Source: Aquabacter cavernae
GTDB taxonomy: Bacteria; Pseudomonadota; Alphaproteobacteria; Rhizobiales; Xanthobacteraceae
DNA length: 64,000 bases
Direction: 5' to 3'
Assembly (NCBI RefSeq): GCF_003993795.1
Contig: NZ_RWKV01000001.1
Location: 168,599 to 232,598 of the forward strand
Within the stretch, counting starts at the first letter, position 1. Each line of letters starts with the position of its first letter. Of the stretch, positions 8,572 through 17,426 are shown in pieces. Made by a program: the position numbers and the translations under genes. Under the pieces are notes generated by a model. That model saw only the letters and a list, made by a program, of their open reading frames with translations, did not search any database and was not told the DNA's origin.

Positions 8572-9204
8572 TCACATGGCCTGATCGAACAGCAGCGGCA
8601 CCTTGCCCCGGACCGACAAATCCTCGGCATAGGCGCGCACCGGCGCGGGGAAGGTCAGCCCCTTCACAATGGAGAGCGAGCGCAGCACCGGCCAGAGCTT
8701 GATGTCGCTGATCCCGATCGCGCTGCGTCCCTCCAGAAGCGGGGCCAGCGCGTCGAGCTTCGGCTGCATCTGCGCCAGCAGCGCGGGCGTGTCGGCCATG
8801 AGCGCGTCGAGATCGCCGAAGGCGCGCTCCTCCCGCGCCCGATAGGCCTCGCGCGCGTCGGGCGTCGCCATCTCGGCGAAGTCGCCCTTCGTGAAGCGGG
8901 GAATGAACAGCTTCAGCCCCGGCTTCCAGGCGTCGTCGATCCAGGCATCCAGTGCCGGGTCGGCGGGGCCGTCGAACAGGGGCGTGCCGAGATGGTCCAC
9001 GAAGCGGACGATGTCGAGGCTTTCGCCCATGAAGCTGCCGTCGTCCTTTTCCAGGATCGGCACGGCCTTCTTGCCGATCATCCGGATCGGTGTCTCGGCA
9101 TCGCCCTCCAGGATCACCGACAGGTCCACGGGCACATCCTTCAGGCCGAAGGCCAGGCGCGCGCGGGTGCAGAAGGGGCAGTGTTCGTAGATATGCAGTC
9201 TCAT
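8572..9204 (-). CDS. grxB: Glutaredoxin 2 (GrxB-type, GST fold)
   Basis: 210 residues. The N-terminal thioredoxin-like domain has the CPFC active site at residues 9-12 (YEHCPFCTRAR). It is followed by the all-helical GST-like C-terminal domain (LFDGPADPALDAWID through GISDIKLWPVLR). Length and both domains match E. coli Grx2, a glutathione-dependent disulfide reductase of the cytosol. The ATG at 9204 overlaps the TGA of the upstream ABM gene, so it is cotranslated with it. Confidence 0.9.
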   Translation of the reverse strand: MRLHIYEHCPFCTRARLAFGLKDVPVDLSVILEGDAETPIRMIGKKAVPILEKDDGSFMGESLDIVRFVDHLGTPLFDGPADPALDAWIDDAWKPGLKLFIPRFTKGDFAEMATPDAREAYRAREERAFGDLDALMADTPALLAQMQPKLDALAPLLEGRSAIGISDIKLWPVLRSLSIVKGLTFPAPVRAYAEDLSVRGKVPLLFDQAM

Positions 9205-9515
9205 GCGGCGCCTCCGGCCAGCGGGGTCAGCGGGATGACTTCGGAGCTTTCGATATAGTGCGGCAGCTCCGCGAACAACTTGGCGATATGCGGCGCGGCC
9301 AGATGGCGGTCGAGAAGCGCGCGGCTCGCCCATTCCTCGGTCCAGACGAAGCGGGCGGGGTCCGCGGCGTCGCGGTTCAGCTGATAGGTGATGCAGCCCT
9401 CCTCGGCGAGGGTGTCCGCGATCACGCCCCGGAACAGCGCCTCGACAATGGCTTCCGTGCCCGGCTTCGCGCGGAAGATGGCGACGACGGGAATGGTGGC
9501 GGCAGGGAGGGTCAT
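9201..9515 (-). CDS. Antibiotic biosynthesis monooxygenase (ABM) family protein
   Basis: 104 residues, a single ferredoxin-like ABM domain: VAIFRAKPGTEAIVEALF, EEGCITYQLNRDAADP, FVWTEEWASRALLDRHL and AAPHI are the usual family blocks. The relatives include quinol monooxygenase YgiN and heme-degrading enzymes. The HxLxxPH-type end motif suggests a YgiN-like enzyme. It is the first gene of the operon, directly behind the double palindrome at 9525-9553 and divergent from tetR. Confidence 0.85.
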   Translation of the reverse strand: MTLPAATIPVVAIFRAKPGTEAIVEALFRGVIADTLAEEGCITYQLNRDAADPARFVWTEEWASRALLDRHLAAPHIAKLFAELPHYIESSEVIPLTPLAGGAA

Positions 9516-9524
9516 GGCATGTCC

Positions 9525-9553
9525 TTACTGACGAGTAACTTACTCGACAGTAA
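9525..9553. promoter_or_regulatory. Double palindromic operator between tetR and its operon
   Basis: Two 14-bp palindromes of form TTACT-N4-AGTAA (9525-9538 and 9540-9553) are separated by one base. Together they also form a 14/14 inverted repeat with one mismatch. The site is 9 bases upstream of the ABM start and 63 upstream of tetR, as expected for two TetR dimers controlling both directions. Confidence 0.8.
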
Positions 9554-9616
9554 CTTTTCCATTGCGAAACGCAACCCCGCTGTGCGAAGCTGCGCGCGAG
9601 GCAGATTGAGGTGTCG

Positions 9617-10189
9617 ATGGTCGACATATCCCCGCGCGTGGAGATGACCCGCGCCCGCCTGCGCGCCGCCGCGATCGCCGTTTTCGCCCGCAAGGGCTTT
9701 CACGACACCAAGGTCAGCGACATTGTCGCGGAAGCCGGCCTGTCGCAGCCGGCCTTCTATCTCCATTACGCGAGCAAGGACGCGGCCTATGAGGCGCTGG
9801 TGGCCGCGTTCCGCACCCGGCTGCTGGATGCCACGCGGCAATGCCTGATCTTCGCCGAGATCCGCGCCGCCGATGTCCCGGACAATGTGCGGGCGAGCTT
9901 CGTCCGGTTTCTCACCGTCCTGTCGGCGGATCCTGCGCTCACCGAGATCGGCTTCTACCAGCTTCCCGGCAGCAGCCTGACGCGGGCGCAGATGACCCTG
10001 TGGAGCATGGAGAATATGCGCCAGGAACAGGCGGCGGGCATCCTGCGGGCGGACATTCCGGTGCTTCACCAGGCCCAGTTGGTGATGGGCCTGCTGGACC
10101 AGATGGGTCGGCTGACGCCGGACGAGGTACCGGGGATCGCCGACATCTGCGCCGCCCTGTTCTGCAGCGCGCTGGTCGTCCGCAAATAG
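9617..10189 (+). CDS. TetR-family repressor
   Basis: 190 residues from the ATG at 9617, which has GAGG five bases upstream; a GTG at 9611 is the alternative. The N-terminal helix-turn-helix is typical (AAIAVFARKGFHDTKVSDIV through LSQPAFYLHYASKDAAYEAL, residues about 14-60). The C-terminal ligand domain is specific to no known group. It is divergent from the ABM-grxB-cupin operon and should repress both through the 9525-9553 sites. The inducer is unknown. Confidence 0.9.
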   Translation: MVDISPRVEMTRARLRAAAIAVFARKGFHDTKVSDIVAEAGLSQPAFYLHYASKDAAYEALVAAFRTRLLDATRQCLIFAEIRAADVPDNVRASFVRFLTVLSADPALTEIGFYQLPGSSLTRAQMTLWSMENMRQEQAAGILRADIPVLHQAQLVMGLLDQMGRLTPDEVPGIADICAALFCSALVVRK

Positions 10190-10198
10190 CGGCCCCTC

Positions 10199-11146
10199 TT
10201 ATGGTTCCGCGCCCCGCGCCTCGTGGATCAGCAGCAGGATCTCATAGGCGAGATAGGCGGCCAGATGCGCGGACATTCCGTTCACGTCGTGGCCCGGGCT
10301 GACCGTGTTGATGTCCACGGCGACGATGTTGAGGCCCGACAGGCCGCGCAGCAATTGCAGCCCCTCGCGCGCCGAGAAGCCGCCCCAGGTGGGCGTGCAC
10401 ACGCCGGGGGCGACGGAGGGGTCGAAGGAATCCATGTCCCAGGAGAGATAGACCGGCCGGCCCGCCATGGCGGCGTGCAGCTCGGCCAGCACGTCCGCCT
10501 CGCCCCGCCGCACATAGTCGCGCATGGTGATGATGTTGTAGCCGAGGGTGCGCGTGTGATCGACCACCCCCGGCCGATAGGTCGAGCCGCGCACCCCCAC
10601 ATGATAGGAGGCGCTGGCGGAGACGCGCTGTTCCAGCGCCACATGGCTGAACTGGCTGGCGGCGTCATAGGGGTGATCGGGATCCACCGGGTGGCAGTCG
10701 GTGTGGCTGTCGACGTGGAGCACGCACAGGTCCGGCCACAGGCGCGCGGCGGCGCGCACCAGGGGCACGGAGATGGAGCCGTCGCCGCCGAAGCCCACCA
10801 CCGTGGCGCCGGAGGAGGCGACCCGGAAGGCGGCCTCCTCGATGCGGGCGAACGCCTCCTCGATGCGGCCGGGCGTGAGGGTGACGTCGCCGCAATCCAC
10901 GAGGCCCAGGGCCGCGCGCACGTCGAAATCGGCCCGCTCGGATTCATAGGCCCGCACCAGGGCGGACTGCTCGCGGATGGCGCGCGGCCCTTCCCGCGAG
11001 CCGATGCGGAAGGGATGGGTGCCGCAATCGAAGGGCACGCCGAGAATGGCCGCCTTGGCGCCCGTGGCCTGGTCGGACCAGGGCGCGCCCATGAAGCCGC
11101 TGCCCTGGTGCATCAGGGCGGCGCCGCTCAGCTCGGACATCTTCAT
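10199..11146 (-). CDS. Ureohydrolase (agmatinase/arginase superfamily) with non-canonical active site
   Basis: 315 residues, full length for the family. Two metal motifs are normal: HVDSHTD (144-150) and SWDMDSFDP (236-243). The first one, normally GGDHS, reads GGDGS, so the His that binds the first Mn is Gly123. The C-terminal motif, normally DxxEVSP, reads DINTVSP, so the Glu that holds the guanidinium group is Thr281. The fold is clearly ureohydrolase, but substrate or metal use may differ from agmatinase. It is the last gene of an operon with an M20 hydrolase (4-base overlap) and a polar amino acid ABC transporter, so a guanidino- or amidino-compound taken up by that transporter is a reasonable guess. 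Confidence 0.85.
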   Translation of the reverse strand: MKMSELSGAALMHQGSGFMGAPWSDQATGAKAAILGVPFDCGTHPFRIGSREGPRAIREQSALVRAYESERADFDVRAALGLVDCGDVTLTPGRIEEAFARIEEAAFRVASSGATVVGFGGDGSISVPLVRAAARLWPDLCVLHVDSHTDCHPVDPDHPYDAASQFSHVALEQRVSASASYHVGVRGSTYRPGVVDHTRTLGYNIITMRDYVRRGEADVLAELHAAMAGRPVYLSWDMDSFDPSVAPGVCTPTWGGFSAREGLQLLRGLSGLNIVAVDINTVSPGHDVNGMSAHLAAYLAYEILLLIHEARGAEP

Positions 11147-12423
11147 GGGGCGGTGCCTTCCTGTGCCTCGGCCAGAAAGTCGAAGGCGGTCAGCGTGTGC
11201 ACCTTGGCCACCGCCACCAGCTCATCGACGAGGATATATTCGTCCGGCGCGCCCATGTTGAACGGGGTGCAGCCGAACACGACGCTGGGAATGCCGAACA
11301 TGCGGTAGATGCGGGCGTCCGACGCGCCCACCCGCATATTGGTGACCGGCGCTGCGCCGAAGACGCGGCGGGTGGCCTCCACCGTGCGTTGGACGATCTC
11401 ATGGCCGGGCGGGGTGAAGCTCGCCGGATAGGACCGGATGATGCGCCAGCGCACGCCGTCGAGGCCGTCCAGCCCGTCATGCAGCGCCGCCTCCACCGCC
11501 TCCAGCGTGACGCCCACGGGGATGCGGATGTCCGCCGCCGCGGTGGCGGCCGCCGGCACCAGATTGGGAGAGATGCCGCCCTGCACGGTGCCGATATTGA
11601 CCGTCACCCTCTGGAGCGTGTCCGCCTCGCCCACGCCCGACAGGGGCTCGGAGACGGGCTTGGAGGCCGCGATGGCCGCGCTCACCTCGGCGGGCGCGTC
11701 CACGGGCAAATCCTCCAGGCGCTTCAGCGCGTCCAGCGCATCGCGCAGGCGGTCGATGGCATTGAGGCCCTTGTGGACATGGGCACCGTGGGCGGGCTGG
11801 CCCTCGGCCTCGATCTCCACCCAGCACAGGCCCTTCTCGCCGAACCGCACCACCGTGGGCGATCCCACGTCGCCGCACAGCATGGCGTCGCCGCTGGCCT
11901 CCGGCACATGCTCCAGCAGCCAGCGGGCGCCGAGCGATCCCATATTCTCCTCGTCCCCGGCCAGGGTGACCACCAGTTCGCCCGTCCATCTGTCGGTATG
12001 CCCGGCGAGGATCCGGGCCGCCGTGAGGGAGCTGGCGATGCCGGCCTTCATGTCGGACACGCCGCGCCCATAGATGCGGCCCTCCCGGAGTTCGCCGCCC
12101 AGCGGCGGCACGCTCCAGGCGCCCTCGCCGATGGGGAAGGTGTCCAGATGCCCGTTCAGCACCAGGCGCCGGCCCGGCCGGCCGCTGGAGATGACGGCCA
12201 CCAGATTGACGATGCCGGGCGCGCTTTCATAGCGGCGCACCCGCGCGCCGGGGATCTCCGCCAGCAGGGCGGAGGCGGCCTCGGCGATGGTGGTGACATC
12301 GCCGGGCGGGTTGGGCGAGCCGATGCGGACGAGGCGGCGGGTGGTCTCCACGAGGTCGTCGCGGCCCGCCTCCACCGCGTTGATCAGGCGGTCATGGAAG
12401 GGGGAAAGGTCACTGGCGGGCAA
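11143..12423 (-). CDS. M20-family metallohydrolase (ArgE/DapE type)
   Basis: 426 residues. Zinc-binding and catalytic blocks are present: LNGHLDTFP (metal His and catalytic Asp), GRGVSDMKAG (bridging Asp) and GDEENMG (catalytic Glu pair). The dimerisation domain starts near QPAHGAHVHKGLNAID and the C-terminal half ends with a metal His region. Relatives remove acyl or peptide groups from amino acids (acetylornithine deacetylase, succinyl-diaminopimelate desuccinylase, carboxypeptidases). The start overlaps the permease stop by 14 bases and the stop overlaps the ureohydrolase start. It probably trims the transported compound before or after the ureohydrolase step. Confidence 0.88.
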   Translation of the reverse strand: MPASDLSPFHDRLINAVEAGRDDLVETTRRLVRIGSPNPPGDVTTIAEAASALLAEIPGARVRRYESAPGIVNLVAVISSGRPGRRLVLNGHLDTFPIGEGAWSVPPLGGELREGRIYGRGVSDMKAGIASSLTAARILAGHTDRWTGELVVTLAGDEENMGSLGARWLLEHVPEASGDAMLCGDVGSPTVVRFGEKGLCWVEIEAEGQPAHGAHVHKGLNAIDRLRDALDALKRLEDLPVDAPAEVSAAIAASKPVSEPLSGVGEADTLQRVTVNIGTVQGGISPNLVPAAATAAADIRIPVGVTLEAVEAALHDGLDGLDGVRWRIIRSYPASFTPPGHEIVQRTVEATRRVFGAAPVTNMRVGASDARIYRMFGIPSVVFGCTPFNMGAPDEYILVDELVAVAKVHTLTAFDFLAEAQEGTAP

Positions 12424-13075
12424 GGCGTCGCTCCCACACGCGGATCGCCATCGCCAACGGCCAGCAGATGCAGAAATAGACCACGGCGATGAAGGTGAAA
12501 ATTTCGAGCGGCCGGAAGGTGGTGGAGGACAATTCCATGCCCCGGCGCGTGATCTCGCTCACCGAAATGACGGAGCCGAGCGAGGAGAACTTGATGAGCT
12601 GCACGAAGTTGGACGCCAGCGGCGGCAAGGTCATGCGGATGGCCTGCGGCATCACAATGCGCAGGAAGCTCTGCGTGGGCGTGAGCCCCAGAACCTGCGC
12701 CGCCTCCCGGTGGCCCTTCGGCACCGCCTGGATGCCCGCGCGGTAAACCTCCGAGATGAAGGCCGCCATGTAGAGCGACAGGCCGATCAGGATGGCGGCC
12801 AGCGACGAGATGCGGATGCCGAAGACGATGGGCAGCACGTAATAGACCCAGAGCAGCTGCACCAGGATGGGCGTGTTGCGGATGATCTCGCCCAGCGTGA
12901 GGCTGAAGGCCCGCAGCATGGCGAATTTCGACATGTCGAACAGCGCCAGCACGAGCCCGCCCAGCAGGGCGAAGACCAGCGACGTGGCGGAGATGATGAG
13001 GGTCAGCTCGAGGCCGGACAGAAGGAAGTCCAGGTTGCTCCAGATGATGTCCCAGCGAAACTGATAGCTGTTCAC
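12410..13075 (-). CDS. Polar amino acid ABC transporter permease (HisM/GlnP type)
   Basis: 221 residues with about five membrane segments. The cytoplasmic EAA loop reads EVYRAGIQAVPKGHREAAQVLG. A single permease is encoded, so the transporter is likely a homodimeric channel. It lies between the binding protein and the M20 gene and is preceded by a hairpin at 13177-13201 that may lower its expression relative to the binding protein. Confidence 0.92.
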   Translation of the reverse strand: MNSYQFRWDIIWSNLDFLLSGLELTLIISATSLVFALLGGLVLALFDMSKFAMLRAFSLTLGEIIRNTPILVQLLWVYYVLPIVFGIRISSLAAILIGLSLYMAAFISEVYRAGIQAVPKGHREAAQVLGLTPTQSFLRIVMPQAIRMTLPPLASNFVQLIKFSSLGSVISVSEITRRGMELSSTTFRPLEIFTFIAVVYFCICWPLAMAIRVWERRLARQ

Positions 13076-13176
13076 GGCGGGCCTCCTCCTGCGCGCCTCG
13101 GGGGTGGGACACGCGCTGCCCTGGCCGCTCCGGCCAGGGGCCGGGCGACGTGGCGGCGCGGGGTGCGGGCGAGCAG

Positions 13177-13201
13177 GCCGGCGCCGTCAGGGGGCGCCGG
13201 C
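13177..13201. terminator. GC-rich hairpin between binding protein and permease (attenuator/mRNA stabiliser)
   Basis: GCCGGCGCC and GGCGCCGGC form a perfect 9-bp stem with a 7-base loop just after the binding-protein stop on the minus strand. There is no T-run. Such hairpins commonly protect binding-protein mRNA or reduce read-through into the permease. Confidence 0.55.
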
Positions 13202-13223
13202 AGCGTGTCTCAGGGGGATGGGC

Positions 13224-14054
13224 TCAGGGCGCGACGATGGGGCCGAGCTTGTTCTTGTCGGCATACTTCTTCAGCCGGCCATCGAGCTTGATGGTATCGA
13301 TGAAGAGGTTCACGTAGTTCAGCCAGACCTGGTCGCCCTGGTTCACCACATAGGCATAGGGCGTGACGGCCAGCTTCTCCGGCGGCTCAAGAGCCTTGGC
13401 CCAGTCGAACTCGTCGGTGACTTTCACGGCGGTGGGATAGTCGGTCATGATCGCGTCCACGCGGCCGGCCACCAGTTCGCCTTCACGGGTATTGGGCGGG
13501 GCCACGGAGATCAGCTCCGCATGCTTCAGGTAGCCCTTCATGAAGGGCTCGATATAGGAGCCGAGCGTGACGGCCACCTTCATGCCGGGCTTGTCGATGT
13601 CGGCCCAGGTCTTGATGGGGCCGTCCTTGCGGGTGACGGCATAGATGTTGGTGATGAGATAGGGCTTGGAGAATTCCACCGCCTGGGCGCGCTTCAGCGA
13701 GGCGCCGACACCGAACATGCCGATGTCGCACTTGTTGGCCTGCAGGTCGGCGATGAAGGTGCCGAAGCTGGATTCCACGATTTCCAGCTGGGCGCCCAGC
13801 TCCTTGGCGAGTTCCTTGGAGAGATCGGCGTCGATGCCCTCGATCTCGCCCGTCTTCGTGTTGCGGAACGAGATGGAATAATAGAGCGGATACTGGCAGA
13901 CGCGCAGCTTCTTGGTCTTGGTGATCTCGTTGAGCCGCGAATTCACCGCCTGGGCGGAGGCGGGCAGGGGCGCGACGATGCAGGCGGTGAGCGTGGCCGC
14001 TGCCGCCCAGCGCAGGAATTTCGGAAACACGAGCTTTGAAAGCGTGAGTGTCAT
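13224..14054 (-). CDS. Periplasmic amino-acid-type solute-binding protein (SBP_bac_3)
   Basis: 276 residues. A signal peptide ends near PASA-QAV (residues 33-36). The mature protein has the SBP_bac_3 pattern: KKLRVCQYPLYYSISFRN, GIDADLSKELAKELGAQLEI, and KCDIGMFGVGASLKRAQAV. The aromatic, acidic pocket residues suit an amino acid or guanidino ligand, but specificity cannot be read. It is the second gene of the operon, behind the ATPase. A 148-base spacer containing a hairpin separates it from the permease. Confidence 0.9.
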   Translation of the reverse strand: MTLTLSKLVFPKFLRWAAAATLTACIVAPLPASAQAVNSRLNEITKTKKLRVCQYPLYYSISFRNTKTGEIEGIDADLSKELAKELGAQLEIVESSFGTFIADLQANKCDIGMFGVGASLKRAQAVEFSKPYLITNIYAVTRKDGPIKTWADIDKPGMKVAVTLGSYIEPFMKGYLKHAELISVAPPNTREGELVAGRVDAIMTDYPTAVKVTDEFDWAKALEPPEKLAVTPYAYVVNQGDQVWLNYVNLFIDTIKLDGRLKKYADKNKLGPIVAP

Positions 14055-14097
14055 GGCTTGATCCTCTGGTGGTTGTCCCGGCCTTGGATGGCCGATG

Positions 14098-14877
<780 letters not shown>

Positions 14878-14880
<3 letters not shown>

Positions 14881-14971
14881 AAATTTTCGTTATGGTCTAA
14901 ATTCGTTGTGGTTCAACACTCACTCATATTCGAGTGAAACGAACGCAAAAACGCAATAACCAAAATTTATG
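14878..14971. promoter_or_regulatory. Divergent LysR control region, start codons inside mirrored arms
   Basis: An 18-base sequence beginning at the ATPase start (14878-14895) is mirrored at 14954-14971 with 16 of 18 positions matching. The right arm ends in the lysR ATG. In the middle, TCACTC-N6-GAGTGA (14920-14937) is a smaller dyad suited to LysR binding. Expect LysR to control both directions and possibly its own translation start. Confidence 0.6.
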
Positions 14972-15892
14972 CAAATGGACTATCGCCTCCTCGAAGCCTT
15001 CCGGGCCGTCATCGATGCCGGCTCCGTCACCCAGGCGGCGGTCGCGCTGGGGCTCACGCAGCCAGCCGTGAGCGCGCAGATCGCGCGCCTGGAGCAGGAG
15101 GTGGGCTTCTCGCTGTTCGAGCGCTCCGGCAACCGGGTGCGGCCCACTGCCGAAGCCCTGGTTTTTCGCGAGGAGGTGGAGCGAACCCTCGCCAAGATCA
15201 ACGATCTCAGCCGCGTCGCGGAGCAGATCCGCACCGGCGAGATGGGCGCCCTGACCATCGTCAGCCACCCCATGGCGGGCGTCACGCTCCTCCCGCCGGT
15301 GATCGCCGCCTTCGGCCGGGCGCGCCCCGAAGCCAAGGTGGAACTGAGCGTGCGCAACTCGGACATGGTGCGCTCGCTGTTTCCCTCGCGCACCTACGAC
15401 ATCGGCATCGCGGAGGCTTCGGTGGAGCCGGCGGGCCTCAGCATCACCCGCTATCGCATCCCTTGTGTCGCCATTCTGCCCAAGGGACATGCACTGGCTG
15501 CCCAAGACGTGCTCACGCCCGCGCTCCTGTCCGGCATGCCCTTCGTCAGCATGTCCCGCCAATGGGCGGCGCATCATCTGGTGGAGAAGGTGTTCGCGGA
15601 GGCCGGGGCCCATCTGAACGTGGTGGCCAATTCCGAGCTGTTCGCGGCCATCTGCATGATGGTGGCCCACGGGCTCGGCGTCTCCATCGTGGATGGCGCA
15701 TCCGCCGCCCAGTTCCAGGGGCTCGGCCTGGAGGTCCGCCCCTTCGCGCCCACCGTCCTCTATGAGGTGGCGGTGTTCCACTCGGCCGACCGGGTGCCCT
15801 CGGCCATCGCCCGCAGCTTCCTGGACCTGTTCGATGCCCATATGGGCGCTTTCCTCTCTCCCGCCCATTCTCCCGCCCATGAGCAGCCCTGA
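14969..15892 (+). CDS. LysR-family regulator of the divergent transporter-hydrolase operon
   Basis: 307 residues. The winged helix-turn-helix is at about 1-60 (LLEAFRAVIDAGSVTQAAVA, LTQPAVSAQIARLEQEVGF). The periplasmic-binding-like effector domain is full length. The reading frame begins at the ATG at 14969; a second ATG is two codons downstream. Its stop overlaps the M28 peptidase start (TGATG), so regulator and peptidase are cotranslated. Probably activates the divergent uptake operon when the substrate is present. Confidence 0.92.
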   Translation: MQMDYRLLEAFRAVIDAGSVTQAAVALGLTQPAVSAQIARLEQEVGFSLFERSGNRVRPTAEALVFREEVERTLAKINDLSRVAEQIRTGEMGALTIVSHPMAGVTLLPPVIAAFGRARPEAKVELSVRNSDMVRSLFPSRTYDIGIAEASVEPAGLSITRYRIPCVAILPKGHALAAQDVLTPALLSGMPFVSMSRQWAAHHLVEKVFAEAGAHLNVVANSELFAAICMMVAHGLGVSIVDGASAAQFQGLGLEVRPFAPTVLYEVAVFHSADRVPSAIARSFLDLFDAHMGAFLSPAHSPAHEQP

Positions 15893-17172
15893 TGTCCCCC
15901 TCTCCCGATTTGTCCGCCGCCATCGCCGCTGATGCCCGCCTTCAGGAAGAATTCGACGCGCTCTGCGATTTCGGTGGCCGCCTCGCGGGGACGCAGGCCG
16001 AGGCCGACGCAATGGCCTATGTGGCCGCCCGTGGCGCCCTGGCCACTGGGGTGCCCTGCCGGATGGTGCCTGTAAGCTATGGCGGCTGGCGCGGGGGCGC
16101 GGCCGGACTGGACTTCGCCGATGGAAGCACGGCGCCCTGCCATCCGCTGGTGCGCAGCCGACCCACATCGCCTGAGGGCCTTGAGGCGGAAGTGCTGGAT
16201 CTCGGCCGGGGCACCCCGGAGGAGTTCGAGGCGCACCGGGACGAGATCGCCGGGCGCATCGTGCTGGTGCGCCACGAGCTGATGTTCGTGGCCGGGACCA
16301 TCCATCGCCGGCGCAAATACAATTGGGCCCTTGAGGCCGGCGCGGTGGGCTTCCTCATTGCCGGTCCCGTCCCCGGCGGGCTGGTGGCGGGCTCCTCCGG
16401 CCGGTCCGGGGACGAGCCGGGCATTCCCGCCGCCGGTATCGCGCCCGAGACCGCCGCCCGCCTGGCCCGCACCGCCGCCGGCCGGCCGAAGGTGCTCCTG
16501 CATATCGACGCGCAGGACGTGCCGGGCGAGACCTCCACCTTGCTGTTCGACCTGCCGGGGCAGGGGCCGGACCTGGTGGTGCTGAGCGCCCATGTGGATG
16601 GCCACGCCCTCAACGAAAGCGCCCTGGACAATGCCTCGGGCGTGGCGGTGGCGCTCGCCGTGATGCGCGCGGTCGCGCCCCATGTGGCGGGCTTCCGGCG
16701 CGGCGTGCGGCTGGCCTTCTTCAGTGCCGAGGAATGGGCGCTGACCGGCTCCGCGCAATATGTGGCGGGATTGGCGCCGCAGGAGCGGGAGCGCATCGCG
16801 CTCAACATCAATCTCGACACGGTGGTGGGGGGACGCCGCCATGCGGCGCTGACCAGCGGCTATGGCGCCCTCGAACCCTTCCTGCTGCGGGCGGCGGAGG
16901 GGGGCGGCCATGCCCTGCGCTGCGTGCGGCCGTTCCTGCAGAATTCCGACCACGCCAATTTCGCCGCCGCCGGCATTCCCGCCTTCCGGCTGGTGGCGGG
17001 CTATGACGAGCCCGACGCCGCCGTGCGCTTCGTCCTCACGCCGCAGGACATGCGCGACAAGGTCCTGCCCGGCGAGCTGGCGCGGGCGACGGAGCTGGCC
17101 GCGACGCTCCTCCTGGCCGCCTGCGCCGCCCCGCCGGAGGAGGCGGCGGGATGGCGCGTCATGTCGGCTTGA
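15892..17172 (+). CDS. M28-family metallopeptidase, cytoplasmic
   Basis: 426 residues. The two-zinc site of M28 is complete: AHVDGH (His), ALDNASG (bridging Asp), SAEEWALTGS (catalytic Glu pair), NLDTVVGG (Asp) and NSDHANF (His). The middle region (about 140-215) resembles a PA-type insert. No signal peptide is seen, unlike many secreted M28 aminopeptidases. It is cotranslated with the LysR gene and therefore probably belongs to the same peptide- or conjugate-degrading pathway as the divergent M20/ureohydrolase operon. Confidence 0.88.
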   Translation: MSPSPDLSAAIAADARLQEEFDALCDFGGRLAGTQAEADAMAYVAARGALATGVPCRMVPVSYGGWRGGAAGLDFADGSTAPCHPLVRSRPTSPEGLEAEVLDLGRGTPEEFEAHRDEIAGRIVLVRHELMFVAGTIHRRRKYNWALEAGAVGFLIAGPVPGGLVAGSSGRSGDEPGIPAAGIAPETAARLARTAAGRPKVLLHIDAQDVPGETSTLLFDLPGQGPDLVVLSAHVDGHALNESALDNASGVAVALAVMRAVAPHVAGFRRGVRLAFFSAEEWALTGSAQYVAGLAPQERERIALNINLDTVVGGRRHAALTSGYGALEPFLLRAAEGGGHALRCVRPFLQNSDHANFAAAGIPAFRLVAGYDEPDAAVRFVLTPQDMRDKVLPGELARATELAATLLLAACAAPPEEAAGWRVMSA

Positions 17173-17178
17173 GGGGAG

Positions 17179-17198
17179 GGGGCGGCGCTGTCCGCCCC
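17179..17198 (+). terminator. Probable hairpin terminator after the M28 gene
   Basis: GGGGCGG and CCGCCCC form a 7-bp GC stem with a 6-base loop, 6 bases after the stop codon. No T-run follows. Beyond it the gap to 17426 shows no gene. Confidence 0.45.
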
Positions 17199-17426
17199 GC
17201 CGCCGGCCGCCGTCTCCGCCGATGGGGCGGCGGCGCGAGGGGTGACGTTCGGCGTGTGGTTATTCGGGGCTATTCTGCGGGAACACGGCCGCGCAGCCCG
17301 GATATATCGGCATGCTCGGACGCCTGATCCGCCTGCTCGGCGCGCTCCACGGCCGTTCGACGGGGCGTCGCAAGTGCGCGGTTCCGGGCGAGGGGGCGGG
17401 TTTGGAATGACGATTGAATACTTGGA

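Noticed and set aside
11197-12492. 431-residue plus-strand frame over the M20 gene
   Set aside because: Low-complexity His/Arg/Gly composition, antisense to an M20 protein with intact catalytic motifs.
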